Shown here: in pieces, positions 19,001 to 29,398 of the stretch
How the letters are laid out: every line of letters starts with the position of its first letter
How positions within the stretch are numbered: position 1 is the stretch's first letter
Origin: Symbiodinium natans
Lineage: Eukaryota; Sar; Dinophyceae; Suessiales; Symbiodiniaceae
Direction: 5' to 3'
DNA: 64,000 nucleotides
NCBI GenBank assembly: GCA_905221605.1
Contig: CAJNDS010002079.1
Coordinates: forward strand, 201,001 to 265,000
Notes under the pieces: model-generated
Told to the model about the DNA's origin: nothing
Seen by the model: only the letters and a program-made list of their open reading frames with translations
Databases searched by the model: none
Made by a program: the position numbers and the translations under genes

Positions 19001-19507
19001 GCCCAGAATGTCGTGGACATGAGCAACAGCATGGAATCTGTGGGTGAACATGAGTGGCATGAGATTCTTGAAGAAGTTGCTACGAATGTGCACTTGAGGA
19101 AAGTGAGCAAACAGTTCCGATCGAAATGTGTCAAGAGCAAGGCCTTCGTTCGCATTGCCGTGATGTCCCTGATGCTTGCAGGGTGTGATGCAGCGGAGGC
19201 AACCGAGAGCAGCTCACCGTGGATCGTGGTCACTGATCATTCGAACATGTGGAAGTGGTACATGCTTGTGGCATTTTGCCTGGGAATGGTTGCAGTGTGT
19301 TTCCAAACTACGAGCCTTGAGCTGTGGCATCGAAATGAAGAACAGAACAAGCAGAAGATCGAATGGACTTGGTTTTCAGCCGTGAATGGCGTGAGTGCAA
19401 GGATGTGGTATACGTTCAGTGCTCTGGATAGCCTTCCGCTTGCGGATAATATTTTCTACCGTCAACTAAACAGGCTCGTTTTAAGAGCCGGGGTTTTCTC
19501 CGAATGA
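16085..19507 (+). CDS. Copia integrase end, RVT_2 reverse transcriptase, RNase H, and hydrophobic C-terminal extension
   Basis: 1140 codons continuing pol in the shifted frame. Integrase residues: Asp about 47 (RCDQEPS) and Glu about 88 (NGCVEKAVDV). An acidic/Pro-rich linker of about 250 residues follows. RT shows VLDVKDAYL and the catalytic LLIHVDDMFIVG near residue 646 (His in place of the common Tyr). RNase H follows (EAFSDADWSGS, SSCESEWYA, VRLDNSAARQLA). After RNase H about 140 residues extend past the usual copia end; they include a hydrophobic stretch WYMLVAFCLGMVAVCF, preceded by a signal-like SLMLAGCDAAEA. Catalytic residues are intact, so the only obvious lesion is the duplication. 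Confidence 0.85.
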   Translation: MIVHCSHTDYILAVPLPDKSSQSMKSAAVEVVRLCQLLGHTEVELRCDQEPSMLQLQGLAMNARKRLGFKTRIRNPPVGAHQANGCVEKAVDVIRGLANVMLSMCREKLGVEIPVNHPLFGWSFLHASWTYSRFKVKGGLTAYERCTGSRYNGKLVPFGEPVYAYVRPSQKGNPRWSMSMFLSKSPVNDMFIVGTANGVMLTKSVRRTGQPWALEAKLANEVKGMPWDYSLGTLGTKTVPQAKARAPNAVAAPLVPPIPELMPPPGGLPRQAKTAHNEPIIPEVVPQIQPASVTSSVPGSRKTLLLDRDDSRASVTPVSPIVPALPGPATSSSTEPNLLPDSSMLSELLPKRSAGQELGGDAASSQPAKVPRIRRVLDEEFAVNDEETEQAEEWSDPKVHGEWIDDVYEEGQSHEVLSDEPESGIAGALSKQKLKDLESRLWFPVEPDLDADELRALDAISDEYEVQRLIRKGVLRQSNVKGQSREPDVKRLSTKFVRTWRSKTKDGVPMVLRRSRLCAREYRWLEMDREDIFAPATNAAVTRLLPWLFASKRKVSEGEYGMLVLDVKDAYLTVPQGERVIASMPSDYASEFEYEFDRCIPGQRDGAIKWHLHFLSFVRKHLKVTVCPACPALWIVEDSKLLIHVDDMFIVGKISFLRDRFLPLIESEFEVTWTLAAHEGESVNFLKRKHLITSEGVVIQSQSDLFHKLCKVVDVGPKKTSRTPCTKELLKPSDSPLLDAEHASRFRTAIGIAMYCSADRGDCAFVIRSLAQRLREPTQADWRAVQKLASYLRGTEGYAIHLVPQHVGASVLHRGYGNDECQGHLLEAFSDADWSGSQFSRRSMSGAVFYLDGAAIFSTCRGQKVVSLSSCESEWYAAVSASCDLLFIKQCLEAILPDPIQAVVRLDNSAARQLAHRQGPSNRTRHIDARLFWVQERVQAKELLCRPVSGLCNPSDISTKVLSEKRLKGLLGAQNVVDMSNSMESVGEHEWHEILEEVATNVHLRKVSKQFRSKCVKSKAFVRIAVMSLMLAGCDAAEATESSSPWIVVTDHSNMWKWYMLVAFCLGMVAVCFQTTSLELWHRNEEQNKQKIEWTWFSAVNGVSARMWYTFSALDSLPLADNIFYRQLNRLVLRAGVFSE

Positions 19508-20040
19508 TTTTAATGTTTCCTTTCCCGTTGAAAGTTTGTTACCAAAGTGTATAAAAACTTGGGAACCGTTGTTTGCATGCAGACCAGAGTCATGTTCTTG
19601 CTTGACATACATGAGTTTTCAGAGCATGCAGAATTGTTTGTATTTGGTCGCAAAGGCTCAAACACGGAACCGTTCACAATTTTTGATGAACCGAGGGTTC
19701 ATGGATGTTCGACTCCTCTGAGGAATCTGCCACTGATTCTTCCTTGAGCTGGGATTGGGCGCCAGTTCCCCGAGCCCCGCCTTTTCAACCTGTGCGAATC
19801 CTTCCGAGACGCTTTCATTTGCAGCTGCTTCAGAGACGCGCGGGGGCGGCCCCGCATTTGTTTTCCTACGTTCTTGAAGCTTCCTTTGCAGGCGTACTCA
19901 TCAGCACATCAGAGGGGTCGCGCATCTTCTTGTTCCTGACCGAGGCAGATTGGAGGGCCGTGGCCACCGCTGGACATCGATCCCACGCGTGCGCCCGGCA
20001 GCTTCTGGGCCTTTCCGCATAGCTTCGACCTCCCGGCACC
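19508..20040. other. Interval between copia and the truncated recombinase
   Basis: Contains an open frame 19705-20022 (105 codons) with no recognised domain. It may be an upstream remnant of the DIRS-like gene that follows. A short hairpin GGCTCGTTTTAAGAGCC occurs at about 19471-19487, just before the copia stop. Confidence 0.3.
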
Positions 20041-21576
20041 ATGCTAGGGGGTGAGTCGGGGTGCCTGGAAGAGACTGACCTGACAGAGCCTGACCTACCT
20101 CTCCTCGACGCGCAGGAGGTGCTTTTAGATCCTGGCTCGAGTTTCCTAAGCGAACCACCCTTTCCTTTGCCGGAATCAGGAGGTCTTGGTTTGTCTGATC
20201 CGGAAGATGCAATTGGGGAGGTCTCTGAAAAGGATTTTGAGCTTTCTTCCCAAGGGCAACCTGAGCAGCTTGATGGTGAGGTGCAATGGTATAACATGGT
20301 GCGTGATGAACCTCCTCAGTCGGATGTGGGTGCAGTTTGTACGAGTCCCCCTTTAGAGGATCGTCAGAGTCGTCTTCCTGATCTCGATCATATGCCCTCT
20401 TTTTCGTGTGATCAGCACATCCTGGCCATGCAAGAGACGGCCATGCTTTTCTGCATTAAGAAAGCCAGGGTTGAACGACCGCGTCAGCCATGGGAGAGTG
20501 GACCTTTCGGGGAGGTCTTCGGAAATTTCTCTGATCGGAATTCTCATGAAGAGTGGCTCTGGGCAAATGCTTTCTCTGAGGTTGGACTGCAGGAGTCCTT
20601 GGATCCTCCGAGGGCTGCGCCGTCCTTACCCACTTCGGATGAGGGCCTTTCTTGGGTCGTGGAAAAGAGGCTCCAGCACTTCCGCCTTGAGAAGTCTGAT
20701 GAAGATCTGAGAAATCACGCAGTTAACAGACTCCGCAGTCTTGTAATGCTTGACCCCCTGGCTTCAAAGTTGGGATGCACCCTGGCGACTGACATTCGTA
20801 ACTTGGCCTCGGAAGAGGACATTGCTTCGGCCTTTGACCACGTGTTCGTAATGAAGGCCGCCAGCACCATATACAAGAGGTCTTGTTCGCTGGGAAAGTT
20901 TGCAAGTTGGCTGATGGGCCGTAGTGGTTCCCCTTTGAGGTTCTCCGAGTCACAGCTCTACCAGTATCTGAAACACTTGGAGAAGAACGCGGGGGCTACT
21001 GCTGGTACTCATTTGCTCGAGGCAATTCGCTTCCTAGACGGCTTGGTGAAGCTTAACTTTGTAGACGTTGAGGAGGTGGTTTCTTCGCGTTGCCGAGGGC
21101 TAGCAAGACAGATGCATCTTGGCAAGCGCCCGCTGTGTCAGAAACAGGAGCTGACGGCTGGGCAAGTTGAGGTTTTGGAGCGGTTCATGATGAGGTGTTC
21201 TACACGCCATGGGTGCATTGCGGGGCAATTGTTGTTTTGCTTCCATGCTGGATCACGGTGGCGTGACTCTCAAACACTGCAGAGGATATTTGTGACGGTG
21301 GATGAGGACTCGGGATTTGAGCTTCTTCAGGGTGAGGCCCTTACTTCGAAAACCACCTATTCCCTTTCAGCGAAGTGCACTCTCTTGCCTTATGCGGCCA
21401 TTGGTCTGGGGCTATCCGGAGTGCCTTGGGCCCGCAGGTGGATCACTGCCAGGAAGGCTGAAAACCTAGTGGATGGAACTCCTTTCCTCATACTTGCACT
21501 CCTGATGAAGATGGCTTCGATATGTAGCGTAGGCTTGGTTAACTCAGGCCAAATGTTTTCTTTTCTGACCCCATAG
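20041..21576 (+). pseudogene. Truncated DIRS-type tyrosine recombinase
   Basis: Starts at ATG 20041. A long acidic N-terminal region (about 200 residues) precedes a SAM-like helical core-binding domain (SCSLGKFASWLMGRSG...YLKHLEKNAG). The first catalytic Arg is in HAGSRWRDSQTLQ and the Lys in LTSKTTYSL. The C-terminal HxxR/K, His and Tyr nucleophile are missing: near 21480-21530 the frame degrades, an alternative frame reads PDEDGF as expected for this family, and the sequence runs into a reverse-strand element. It cannot be a functional recombinase. Its organisation parallels the recombinase of DIRS-A but the sequence is diverged. Confidence 0.65.
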
Positions 21577-24460
21577 ATCGAGTCATAGAGCAAAATAGAT
21601 TCTCCGCTGTGTTCTTTAGCATGATGCAGCACCATGTAGTGTGCTTGGCTTTCGGATCATGCAAGACGATAGCAAGCACGTTGTACAAGTGCTGCACCTT
21701 CCTGACGTCATCTTCCGCTTTGCAAACTTGCTTGAAAGCACTCCGTTGCACTTTATGGGTGAGAATGCAGAAGAAGGAGGGCAACCTCTTAATCTCAAGC
21801 TTGCACACCTCGGTACGTGGGCTAAGATTCTGCTGAAGATAAGAAATAGCAAGATCAACAAGTTGGCCAAGGTCAGGGAGAATGCTGTGCTGTTCGGAAG
21901 AATCTTGCTCTGAGAGAAGAGGAAGTGCAACAACCGGTTGCGGCTGTTGGCATCTTGAGCACTTGCATTCGATTTGCAGGAGAAGGCTAAATTGAGTATT
22001 TGCCGGAATTGCTGCAATGGCTTTGGCGTAAACGTCAGTGAAGCTTTGAAGCTCCAAAGACTCCAAAGGTGTATTATTTGCCAAATCAAGGTAGACCTGA
22101 CCAAGGATATGATCAAGCTTTGCTCTTGCAGTTTCTCCGACATTGTAGCCCATCGCAGCCAGCACTAGGGCAGCTTGTTTGGGAAAAGGAGCATAGTGCT
22201 GACTGTTTTCTTTGCTCCATTGTGCAGAAGCAATTATGCGGTAAGCCGCAGCAACAGGGCAATATAGTCCTGCAATACATCGTTGCACTTGTTCTTGAAC
22301 GTTAGCTGGAACTTCAGGTTGAAACCTTAAGGACGTGTTTCGTCTTCGAACAGTCTCGAGTTGCCCTTTGTCAGCCTCATTGCCCCTTTTGTTGGAACTT
22401 TCAGCACCTTTAGCTAAGGACTGTGCTTCCTGAATTTTCTTGTCTTGGGACTCACTTCCTGTTCCGGCATGACAGACCGTGGCTGATGTAAGCAAAGTCG
22501 GACGCTGGGCAGTGTCCGATTGCTCAATACTAACATCTTGTTGGTCTGATTTCCGGTTATTAATTGGAGGGGTGCTATTATGGCCAACCTTGAGGTCCGC
22601 TTTAGGGTTACTTTTTGCACAGAGATCGAATGCGTAGATGTCGCTCGGTTTGGCTTCAATTAATTTCAAGATGTCACATGAGTGACATCGTGGAAGAAAA
22701 AGAAGCGCTCCTTGATGCAGCGACAGAATGACGTTGCTGTTCACTGATGTCCCAGGATGACAGACAAGGTGGTGCCCATTCCTGAGGATCAAGGGGATCT
22801 CAAGTTCAGTTTTACCAACAATTCGAACAAGGAGATATTGGATAATCCCCTGTTCAGCAGTAAAATCTTCGTCATTCTGGCAGACCTTAGGCAAGTGATC
22901 AGGTATTACCCAATCTTGGAAGATAGAGTTCTGCCGCAGGAAAGCCTGGAGGCTTTGCAACTTCTGAAGCTCTGGTATATCTTCACACTTGCCAGTCATG
23001 ACCACATAGGGTGCTTGTTTGTCAAGGATGAAGAAGTGAGTTTCAAGGTCATCTTTGTGCCATACGATACTGGCCATTCTCTGTTTGGTGACAGGCTGAT
23101 ATTCATCCCTTGCTCTGACATGAATCAACCTTCCTTGCCCAACTTTATCATTCCCAGAGTGGCAATTCAGGAAGTGTTCCCTGGGGTTCTCTGATATATG
23201 ATTAATGGGTTTGCTGACCCATTTTGGTGCATCAACAACCTCTTGAAGCAATTGAACAGTTGCTCTGCCACATGGGAGATCAAGGTATTGATTATGAACA
23301 AGCATGTCAGCAATGGAGGCATGCGCAACCACATGCGCAGCAGGTACAATGACTTCGTCTCCAATTTGAACATGTACGATACCTTGATATTGGACAGGCA
23401 GCGCAATCTGCTTGAGATACTCCTGGATCTCCTGCGGGTTCCACGTACAATCCTGGAAAGTAATCTGCAGAGAGACATCAGAAGTGTTACTGGGGGCAGT
23501 TACCTTCCAGGCAAAGATCTCCTGCGAAGATTTAACCCCGATGATGTGGAACCTTGCCGCCTGTAGCGCAAGCTCATCTGGGATCGCTAGCTGTTTCTGG
23601 CGGAGCTCCAGTGTAACTTTCTGAAGTTGATAAGGATCCACAAAGATCCTGACGTACTTTCCAGGGGCAGAATGAAAGGCAATCATGAGCCTATGCTGAT
23701 TAAGGATACAATGTATCCTAAAGGCTTCATCTTTTTGCTTCTTAGAGCTGATGGAATACGGAAGATCAACAAAGTTAATGCTGTTGCCGGGCAATCCTTC
23801 CAGAGGAGCAAAACGATACCAGATTTGAAGCTCAATCTGTGACTTCTCCTCCGTCCGTTTTAGCACTTGGTCATGAAGTTCTTCAATCTTGAACATCAAT
23901 GCTTGGAGCTGCAGGATACTGATTCTTTTGGCTCTAAGACAGACGGAGCATCTATTGTCCTTGTCAGTCAACTCCACGATAGGATGCTGCGCCTTCCTGA
24001 CGTAGGCTAGTCCGAAGGTCTTGATAAGGAGATCAACTTCTCCATCAAAGGTGCCAACAGTACCTGCAATAATGACCTCTGTGCTGCTGAGCTCCGGTCG
24101 CATGGTGGGCGTGATGGTAAGAGGTATGAGTCGGATTTTGACAAAATCCGACGTAAGTGACCAAATAAACCAACTCTCGCTTGTTTTCAACTTCAATAGC
24201 TCCAATAACAGTGAGCCCGCAAACTTGATGCAAGAACTCTCTGTCATAGTTTCGAAAGAGCACACAAGGTAGATCCGAGACTGACAGAGAGCTGTGCAAG
24301 TTGCTCACTATCGTAATACTCGCCTGTGGCGTGACGTTTTTCTTCAAGTTTTGAAGAAAGTTCTTGCTAGGATTTACTAGCAAGACCGACTGGAGCTCTG
24401 TTCCTTGCACCTGTCGCAATTCTTGCAACACATCACCTTCAACAGCCAACGCTTCCACAA
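21539..24460 (-). pseudogene. Large reverse-strand ORF with ubiquitin-protease (C19)-like C-terminus
   Basis: A 908-codon frame (24265 to 21539) is open. Its N-terminal continuation lies in another frame up to about 24458 (reading VLFRNYDREFLHQVCG), so one frameshift near 24150-24260 is likely. Most of the protein is unrecognised: beta-rich segments, one isolated C-x2-C (CSVCLRAKR) and a Ser/Lys/Gln-rich linker near residues 580-640. The last 140 residues resemble the end of USP/C19 peptidases: CKCSRC finger, LEIKRLPSFFCI strand, then LYNVLAIVLHD...KHTTWCCIML, matching the region that carries the catalytic His in USPs. The Cys box was not found. Orientation opposite to its neighbours indicates a separate insertion. 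Confidence 0.4.
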
Positions 24461-25738
24461 TTCAGAGCTTGGATTTGAAGTGGAAGGCAACCGCCCACTC
24501 CCGGCATGGATACCTTCACCTCGCTTTCAGCACGTTGCCTTGGTGCGCATGGCGGAAGCAGCGCCGGCGCGTCCAAGCCTAGACCACGCCTCTGATCGCG
24601 ATTTTGTAGAAGGGATGGAAGTCCGCAGCTGAAGGTTTGGCTTTGCTTGGAACCCTACTTGAAGGTAGAGGCCCCCTCTGGGATAGCCCAGAGGCGTAGG
24701 TATGCTGGGTTCTGTCTTTGCTTTCTGCTGGAGCTGCAGCATTGTGCAATTTCTTGCCAGCGCCGGATTACACTTGGCAAGCAGCACTGCAACAAGCCTT
24801 TTTGTCAACTGTGCCGCACAGTTAATCTCTCGTTACATGAATTCCTTTTAACGATTGGAAACGCCCGTTTCCAATCTTCTTTGTTGGTCCTTTGTCTGTT
24901 GGGAACGCCCGTTTCCTTCCGCAGGTACACTCTCTCTTAGGCTCTTGTTTTGTTGGGAACGCCCGTTCCCTTCCGCAAGTACATGCTTTGGTTCTTGTGC
25001 GTCTGTGCAGTACGGATAGCTTAGGCGTAAGGTATCTGCGCTATGTAGCAAGAACGAATTAGTCTTATCGATGGCAGTGCGTTTCAGTGCTACGCTGACT
25101 TTATGTCAGGCCATCTTACTGAGTTTGATGCCCTCTTTGCCAGAAGCATTTAGTCGAGTATCTTCGGGATGGCTGCATCGTGTTTACCGCAAACTATTAC
25201 CCCTTGCTGCACTTGCCCTTGACGCGGAAGTCTTGCATTTCGGATGTTGCAGCGGAGTCCTTGCTGGCCACAGACTTTCCTGCGCGGTCGATGTTTTCCA
25301 TGTTTTCTTCAACCATGTCAGTAACACCCAAGATAACACTTGCCTGGTCTGCTACATCAGTGCAGCAGGTCGGTCTTGTGGGGCTTGCAACTGGGTGTGA
25401 AACAGAAGAACGTTTGAACAACATTTTGCTCCCCATGGAAGCGGTCCAAGCTGCACGACGAGCTTTGGTGCTGAGCGCGTAGATCTTCTTGGTAGCTTCG
25501 TCGCCTCCGCTGTTGGTTGTTGTTTTGCTTTTTGTTGGCTGAACTGAAGAGAGGAAGGTCTGCAGCAACTCGAGGTTTGCGCACAGGCGCAGGGGTGGGA
25601 GTCCGTTGCTGAAGGTCTGGCTTTGCTTGGAACCCTACTGCACAGCTTTGGATTGCCCTTGTGTTGACAATTGCAAGCTTTGGCTCACACTTTGCCTTGG
25701 CACAACTCATTCTTGTTGGGAACGCCCGCTCCCAACCT
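24461..25738. other. Repeat-bearing interval left of DIRS-B
   Basis: No recognised gene; an open frame at 25071-25400 (109 codons) has no known domain. A segment of about 50 bp at 24609-24661 recurs at 25590-25638 (shared core GGCTTTGCTTGGAACCCTAC). Hairpins of the GGGAACG-CC-CGTTCCC family lie at 24854-24970 and 25717-25736. The 30-bp string at 25004-25033 recurs at 32681-32710 on the other side of DIRS-B, so the same repeat family flanks that insertion. Confidence 0.5.
24854..24970. repeat. Three covarying hairpins of one family
   Basis: At 24854-24875 a perfect 10-bp stem ATTGGAAACG / CGTTTCCAAT with a CC loop. At about 24899-24918 GGGAACG-CC-CGTTTCC has one G-T pair. At 24955-24970 GGGAACG-CC-CGTTCCC is perfect. 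Loop and position are constant while stem bases change in pairs. Confidence 0.75.
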
Positions 25739-25781
25739 TGACCTACAGGTGCGATTGCGTTCTCTGCGGCTGCTCAAGCAT
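25739..25781 (+). repeat. Split direct repeat A1 of DIRS-B
   Basis: 43 bp (TGACCTACAGG...CAAGCAT) identical to 32353-32395. Confidence 0.9.
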
Positions 25782-26067
25782 GAACTTTGTGCCCCAGGTC
25801 TTGGGTTTCATCCATTCGGGGGTGTCTTCCAACTGGTGGGGTCTTTGGTGTCCTGCTCACTGCTCTGGATCCACCGCCCTCTTGGCTTTCTCCTTTGCCT
25901 CGGGCACTCTTTTTGGCATTCTTCTTGCTCTTTACTTCTTCCGTGCCTCACTCTTTCTGCCGAGCCCTGCAGCTGCATTTCCCAGGCCTGAGACTTCCCG
26001 CGCTGAGGCCCCCTCGCAGGCCTCTACTCCTCTCCGTTTGCGCAAGTACTTGCATGGGCCAGAGTGA
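25780..26067 (+). CDS. Small membrane-type ORF at the head of DIRS-B
   Basis: Begins at an ATG formed by the last bases of A1 and ends at 26067 (95 residues). It has one strong hydrophobic segment (ALLAFSFASGTLFGILLALYFF) followed by a Pro/Ala/Arg-rich tail. No family known to me. Its place directly after A1 parallels the small first ORF of DIRS-A. It may be a real accessory ORF; a chance frame in GC-rich DNA is possible. Confidence 0.4.
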   Translation: MNFVPQVLGFIHSGVSSNWWGLWCPAHCSGSTALLAFSFASGTLFGILLALYFFRASLFLPSPAAAFPRPETSRAEAPSQASTPLRLRKYLHGPE

Positions 26068-26461
26068 GCTCTCACGAGCATTTGAGCACTTTTCCGAGGC
26101 TTTGAGGTTACTGCTGTTTCGGCGCCAGCCGGTGCTTTTCCTGCTGCACAGGGTTCCCTTCATCCCCCTAGCCCTAGTGGTTCTGTTGGGATATAGTAGG
26201 CCCTATTGCAAGCCGTGAGCTCGGGTCCCGTGGAGCTCCGGCGCCCCCTCCACGCACCACAGCACCTCATCCCGCCTCGTTACAAGGAAGTTGAGGCTTC
26301 TTTCCCTGCCGCGCTTGCTCATTGCATTGTTCTTCGTGCCCCTGGCCCTGACTCACCCGTTCGGTCCCCGAACGCCGTCGCATTCAGGAGAATCGTGGGC
26401 GCACAGGAAGACTCAGACATCTTGTGCCACGCAGCCGGCTTGCCATTTCCGCTCGAGCAAC

Positions 26462-28324
26462 CATGGATGCCACTCTCTTGCCTTCCCTCGCCGAGGGCCA
26501 GTTGAACCTTCACCTTCTCCGCTGGACGGGGGAAGGAAAATCCTCCCTTTTGGAGGCTGCGTACGCTGTGCCGGTGCTTTCCCGGAGCGAGGGGGTCATT
26601 CTTGCAATTCCTCCCGGCTTCCTGGCTCCAACCCTTTTAGGGCATACCGCTCACGAAGACAGCCTTGTGGGGCCCTCAAAGCTTCTGACCGTACCATTTG
26701 CCGTGACGGACGAACTGGGAGCAGAGAGCCTGCTCGGCATAGATGCGCAAGTCCTTGTGTGCGACTTCGGGTTGGGGTCATAGAGCTTCTTCAGGAATAT
26801 CGCGAAGAGACGATCTGACAGACTGCCTTTTGTTCTTGGAGGATCACCCAGATGCACTGCCAGTGGGGCCGGCCCTTCTCACTGCCACCAGGGCCTGGAT
26901 AGCGGGCTGCTGGGGACCGCGTGGCTTTCTACTCTGCAGTGGAGGAGCAAGCCGACCTGGCCCCGAAAGCCAAGGCGAAACAGCAAACCAAGGCCAAGCG
27001 CCTCACAACGGCTGCCCTCTGCAGTGACGGACCTGCTCCCCAGATTGGAAAGCAGCTTGCAGCTTTGCAGAAAGGTCAGCAGGATTTGGAGGCCCGCCTT
27101 CCTGTATCCATGGAGCTGGCTCAGTTAGGGCCCTCTGCAACTTCTCAGATGCGCTTTCCGAGTGTGCAGCCAAAGCCCCCCCATCAGCAGCCTTTCCAGC
27201 TTTCGGGTCTAGGCAAGGGTTTTTCTGTGTCCCCCCAAGCAAACCTCATAGGACCGCCGCCCCGGACGAGGGAACCTCTGGATTTGGGGGCAGGCGTGCC
27301 ACTTCAGGACGAGCCTGCGGAGCGGGGATATGGGATGCCTCCGGAGTCAGCCGAGTTTCCCAGCATGCAGGCCGCAATCATGCAGCAGACACAGGCGCTT
27401 TCTGTCCTCATGTCCCATGTCCTCTCCCAAGCAGACGGAGGCTTAGCCGACCTGGCGTCCGGATCAGGCTCTTCGTCCTCCTTGGCCTCTCGGGGAGCAG
27501 CAAAGAGGGAGCGGCTCCAGCAAGCTCTGTCCAGCCGGACAGGGAACTTCTTCCTTCAAGTCATGCAGCAGGTTTCTCGGCGGCTCAATCCTGCAAGCGC
27601 AGCGCCCCAGAGCCTTGCAGAGCTGCAAGGCAGCCCGATGATGTGCCGCTACTTGGAGAGATTCGGCGGATACGCCGGCCAAAGGGAGGCAGGATACCTA
27701 ATGTGGATGCTGGCTCCCCTTGACCATCAGCCGGACACTTGGTTCACAACGAAGGTGTCTTTTGCTACGTGGGCTGGGGGTCTTCTTCGGGGAGTGTTCT
27801 GTTCCCGAACCACTTTTGCTTCTTTTTTGAAGTCAACTTTGCATCTGAACAGGCTCGTTCCTGACAAGCCTTCGTGCCGTGCAGCTGGTCTTGTGTTCCC
27901 GCTTCCGGTGCCAAGCCCTGGGGCTTTTGAACCTTTTCCTTTGGGTTTGTCTTCCCGGACTAGGAGACGCATACTGCACAGGCGTCTCTTGCACGTCGTT
28001 GTTATGGCCCTGAACTTCCTTCACAACGATTTCGTGCCAATACCGCTGGCCCTTTTGCAGCGGCCACCTACCCAGGTGCAGGTTCGCCTCACATCTTCCG
28101 TGGGTAGGCTTTTGAAGGCTTTCGGTGCCTCTGTTGGCGAGGAGCTCCTTGTCAGCACAGGCCGCCGCAATCCCCAATTGGTTGCACGCCTTTCTGAGTT
28201 GATCTCGTTGTTGACTACCATCAGTCCCAAAGGCTACGATGCAAGGAAGGTGAGAAGGTACCGACTGATCCGTCTGTGCTTCCCGAACTCGAGCCTTACA
28301 GGCCCCTTTGTGCTTCAAGGCTGA
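26462..28324 (+). pseudogene. Gag-like ORF of DIRS-B, frameshifted near its start
   Basis: The likely start is ATG 26462. The frame runs to a stop near 26783, then continues through two other frames (26790-26920) before the long open frame 26921-28324. The N-terminus is Leu-rich and globular; the middle has a Lys/Ala/Gln basic patch (KAKAKQQTKAKR) and Pro/Gln/Met-rich linker. The C-terminal part is helical with conserved-looking Trp, Tyr and Cys (GYLMWMLAPLDHQPDTWF). No zinc knuckle is present. By position and style this is the capsid-type protein of the element. At least two frameshifts make it nonfunctional as written. Confidence 0.55.
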
Positions 28325-29398
28325 AGCTTTCTGGCCGCGGCCAGTTTGACGCTCGGCCTTTCCTCAGCCCAAACCTCTACATGGCTTTCTGTGAGCCTGA
28401 TGCTCTGCTGCACACCGGCATGCCTCCCACTGATGTCTTTGCTGATTGGACCAAAGAGCGGCCCGAAGAGGTCGCGGCCTTGGCCAAGATCTGGGATTCA
28501 AAGGGCTTGCTGCATCTTAGGCCCTCCAACGTACCTGCCTCTTTGAGCCATCACGTTTCGCGGGCTTTTAACTGCTACAAAAGCCCAGAAAAGGATCGAC
28601 AGATCATTGACAGAAGGGGTCGAAACTGGTGTGAAGGAGGCAGGGTTTGCGGCCCATCCGCAATCATCCCGGTAGGGCCCCTGCTGTGCCAACTTGAGGC
28701 CCGGCCTAGCCGCGAGACTGTCAGGATTTCAATAACTGACAGGCGTGACTTTTACCATCAGTTTTGGGTGCCAGACCGGCGCGCTGAGACAAACATGCTG
28801 GGTCCCGCTCTGCCGCGTAGCATGCTGTTTGGCACGGCTGCACTTGAGAGGTTCGAGGCCCAGCGATGTCCGCGTTCTTCGGGAAAAAGACTGCACGAGG
28901 TCAGAAGCGACTTCCTTCACGAGGAGCCTGCTAAGGATCGCTTGGAGCCTTTGTTGTTCAACTCCGACCTCTTGGTGCCTTGCTTCAAGGCCATTGCTCA
29001 AGGGGACCATATCGGTGTCGAACTGGCCTCGGATGCGCATGCCTCTTTGCTCGCTAGCCGCTAGCCACGGTCTCCTCGGTGGGGGCGACCGTCTTTGTTC
29101 CAACAGGCCTTGCAAAGGCAGCACAGAGGCCCAGGGCCTCATAATCGACGACTTCTTTGTGGCCTCAGTCTGCGATGCTAGCTCCAGCAGTGAGCCGGCG
29201 TGCGTTGCCAAGCTGCGCTTGGCAAAGGAAGCATATGCTTTGTACTCCCTCGAAGGCTCCGATGACAAAGACGTGTGGGCGGAGATTGCGTGAGAGTCGC
29301 TGGGGCGCAGCTCGACTCTTCGCCCGGCACTCCAGCGCTCGGCCTCATTACTCTGGGAGCCCCTGCCGCGAAGAGGGCGGCTCTCTCTGTGATCAGCC
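28276..29398 (+). pseudogene. Reverse transcriptase of DIRS-B, broken by frameshifts
   Basis: The first frame (28276-29064) gives fingers and motif A (RISITDRRDFYHQFWV). The catalytic box appears in a second frame near 29140 (GLIIDDFFVAS). The thumb/connection appears in a third (29275-29520, VAGAQLDSS...LLGNWTSILLYRRQLM). All three belong to one RT, so at least two frameshifts have accumulated between 28850 and 29400. RT converts the element RNA to DNA. Neighbouring gag and RNase H are colinear. Confidence 0.65.

Larger units (their letters stand above)
12398..19507 (+). mobile_element. Ty1/copia-like retrotransposon (approximate extent)
   Basis: Domain order gag, zinc knuckle, DSG protease, integrase, RVT_2-type reverse transcriptase, RNase H is diagnostic of Ty1/copia. 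The extent given is that of the coding block only; terminal repeats were not found. The pol frame is split by a 14-bp tandem duplication at 16033-16060. It lies between element X and a truncated tyrosine recombinase gene, suggesting it disrupted older DIRS-like material. Confidence 0.8.

Noticed and set aside
12149-19760. Long terminal repeats of the copia element
   Set aside because: Comparing 12149-12400 with 19508-19760 by eye showed no match of useful length, and no tRNA primer site was recognised.
22757-23842. Forward-strand ORFs of 70-145 codons
   Set aside because: They lie antisense to the longer, domain-bearing reverse-strand frame 21539-24265.
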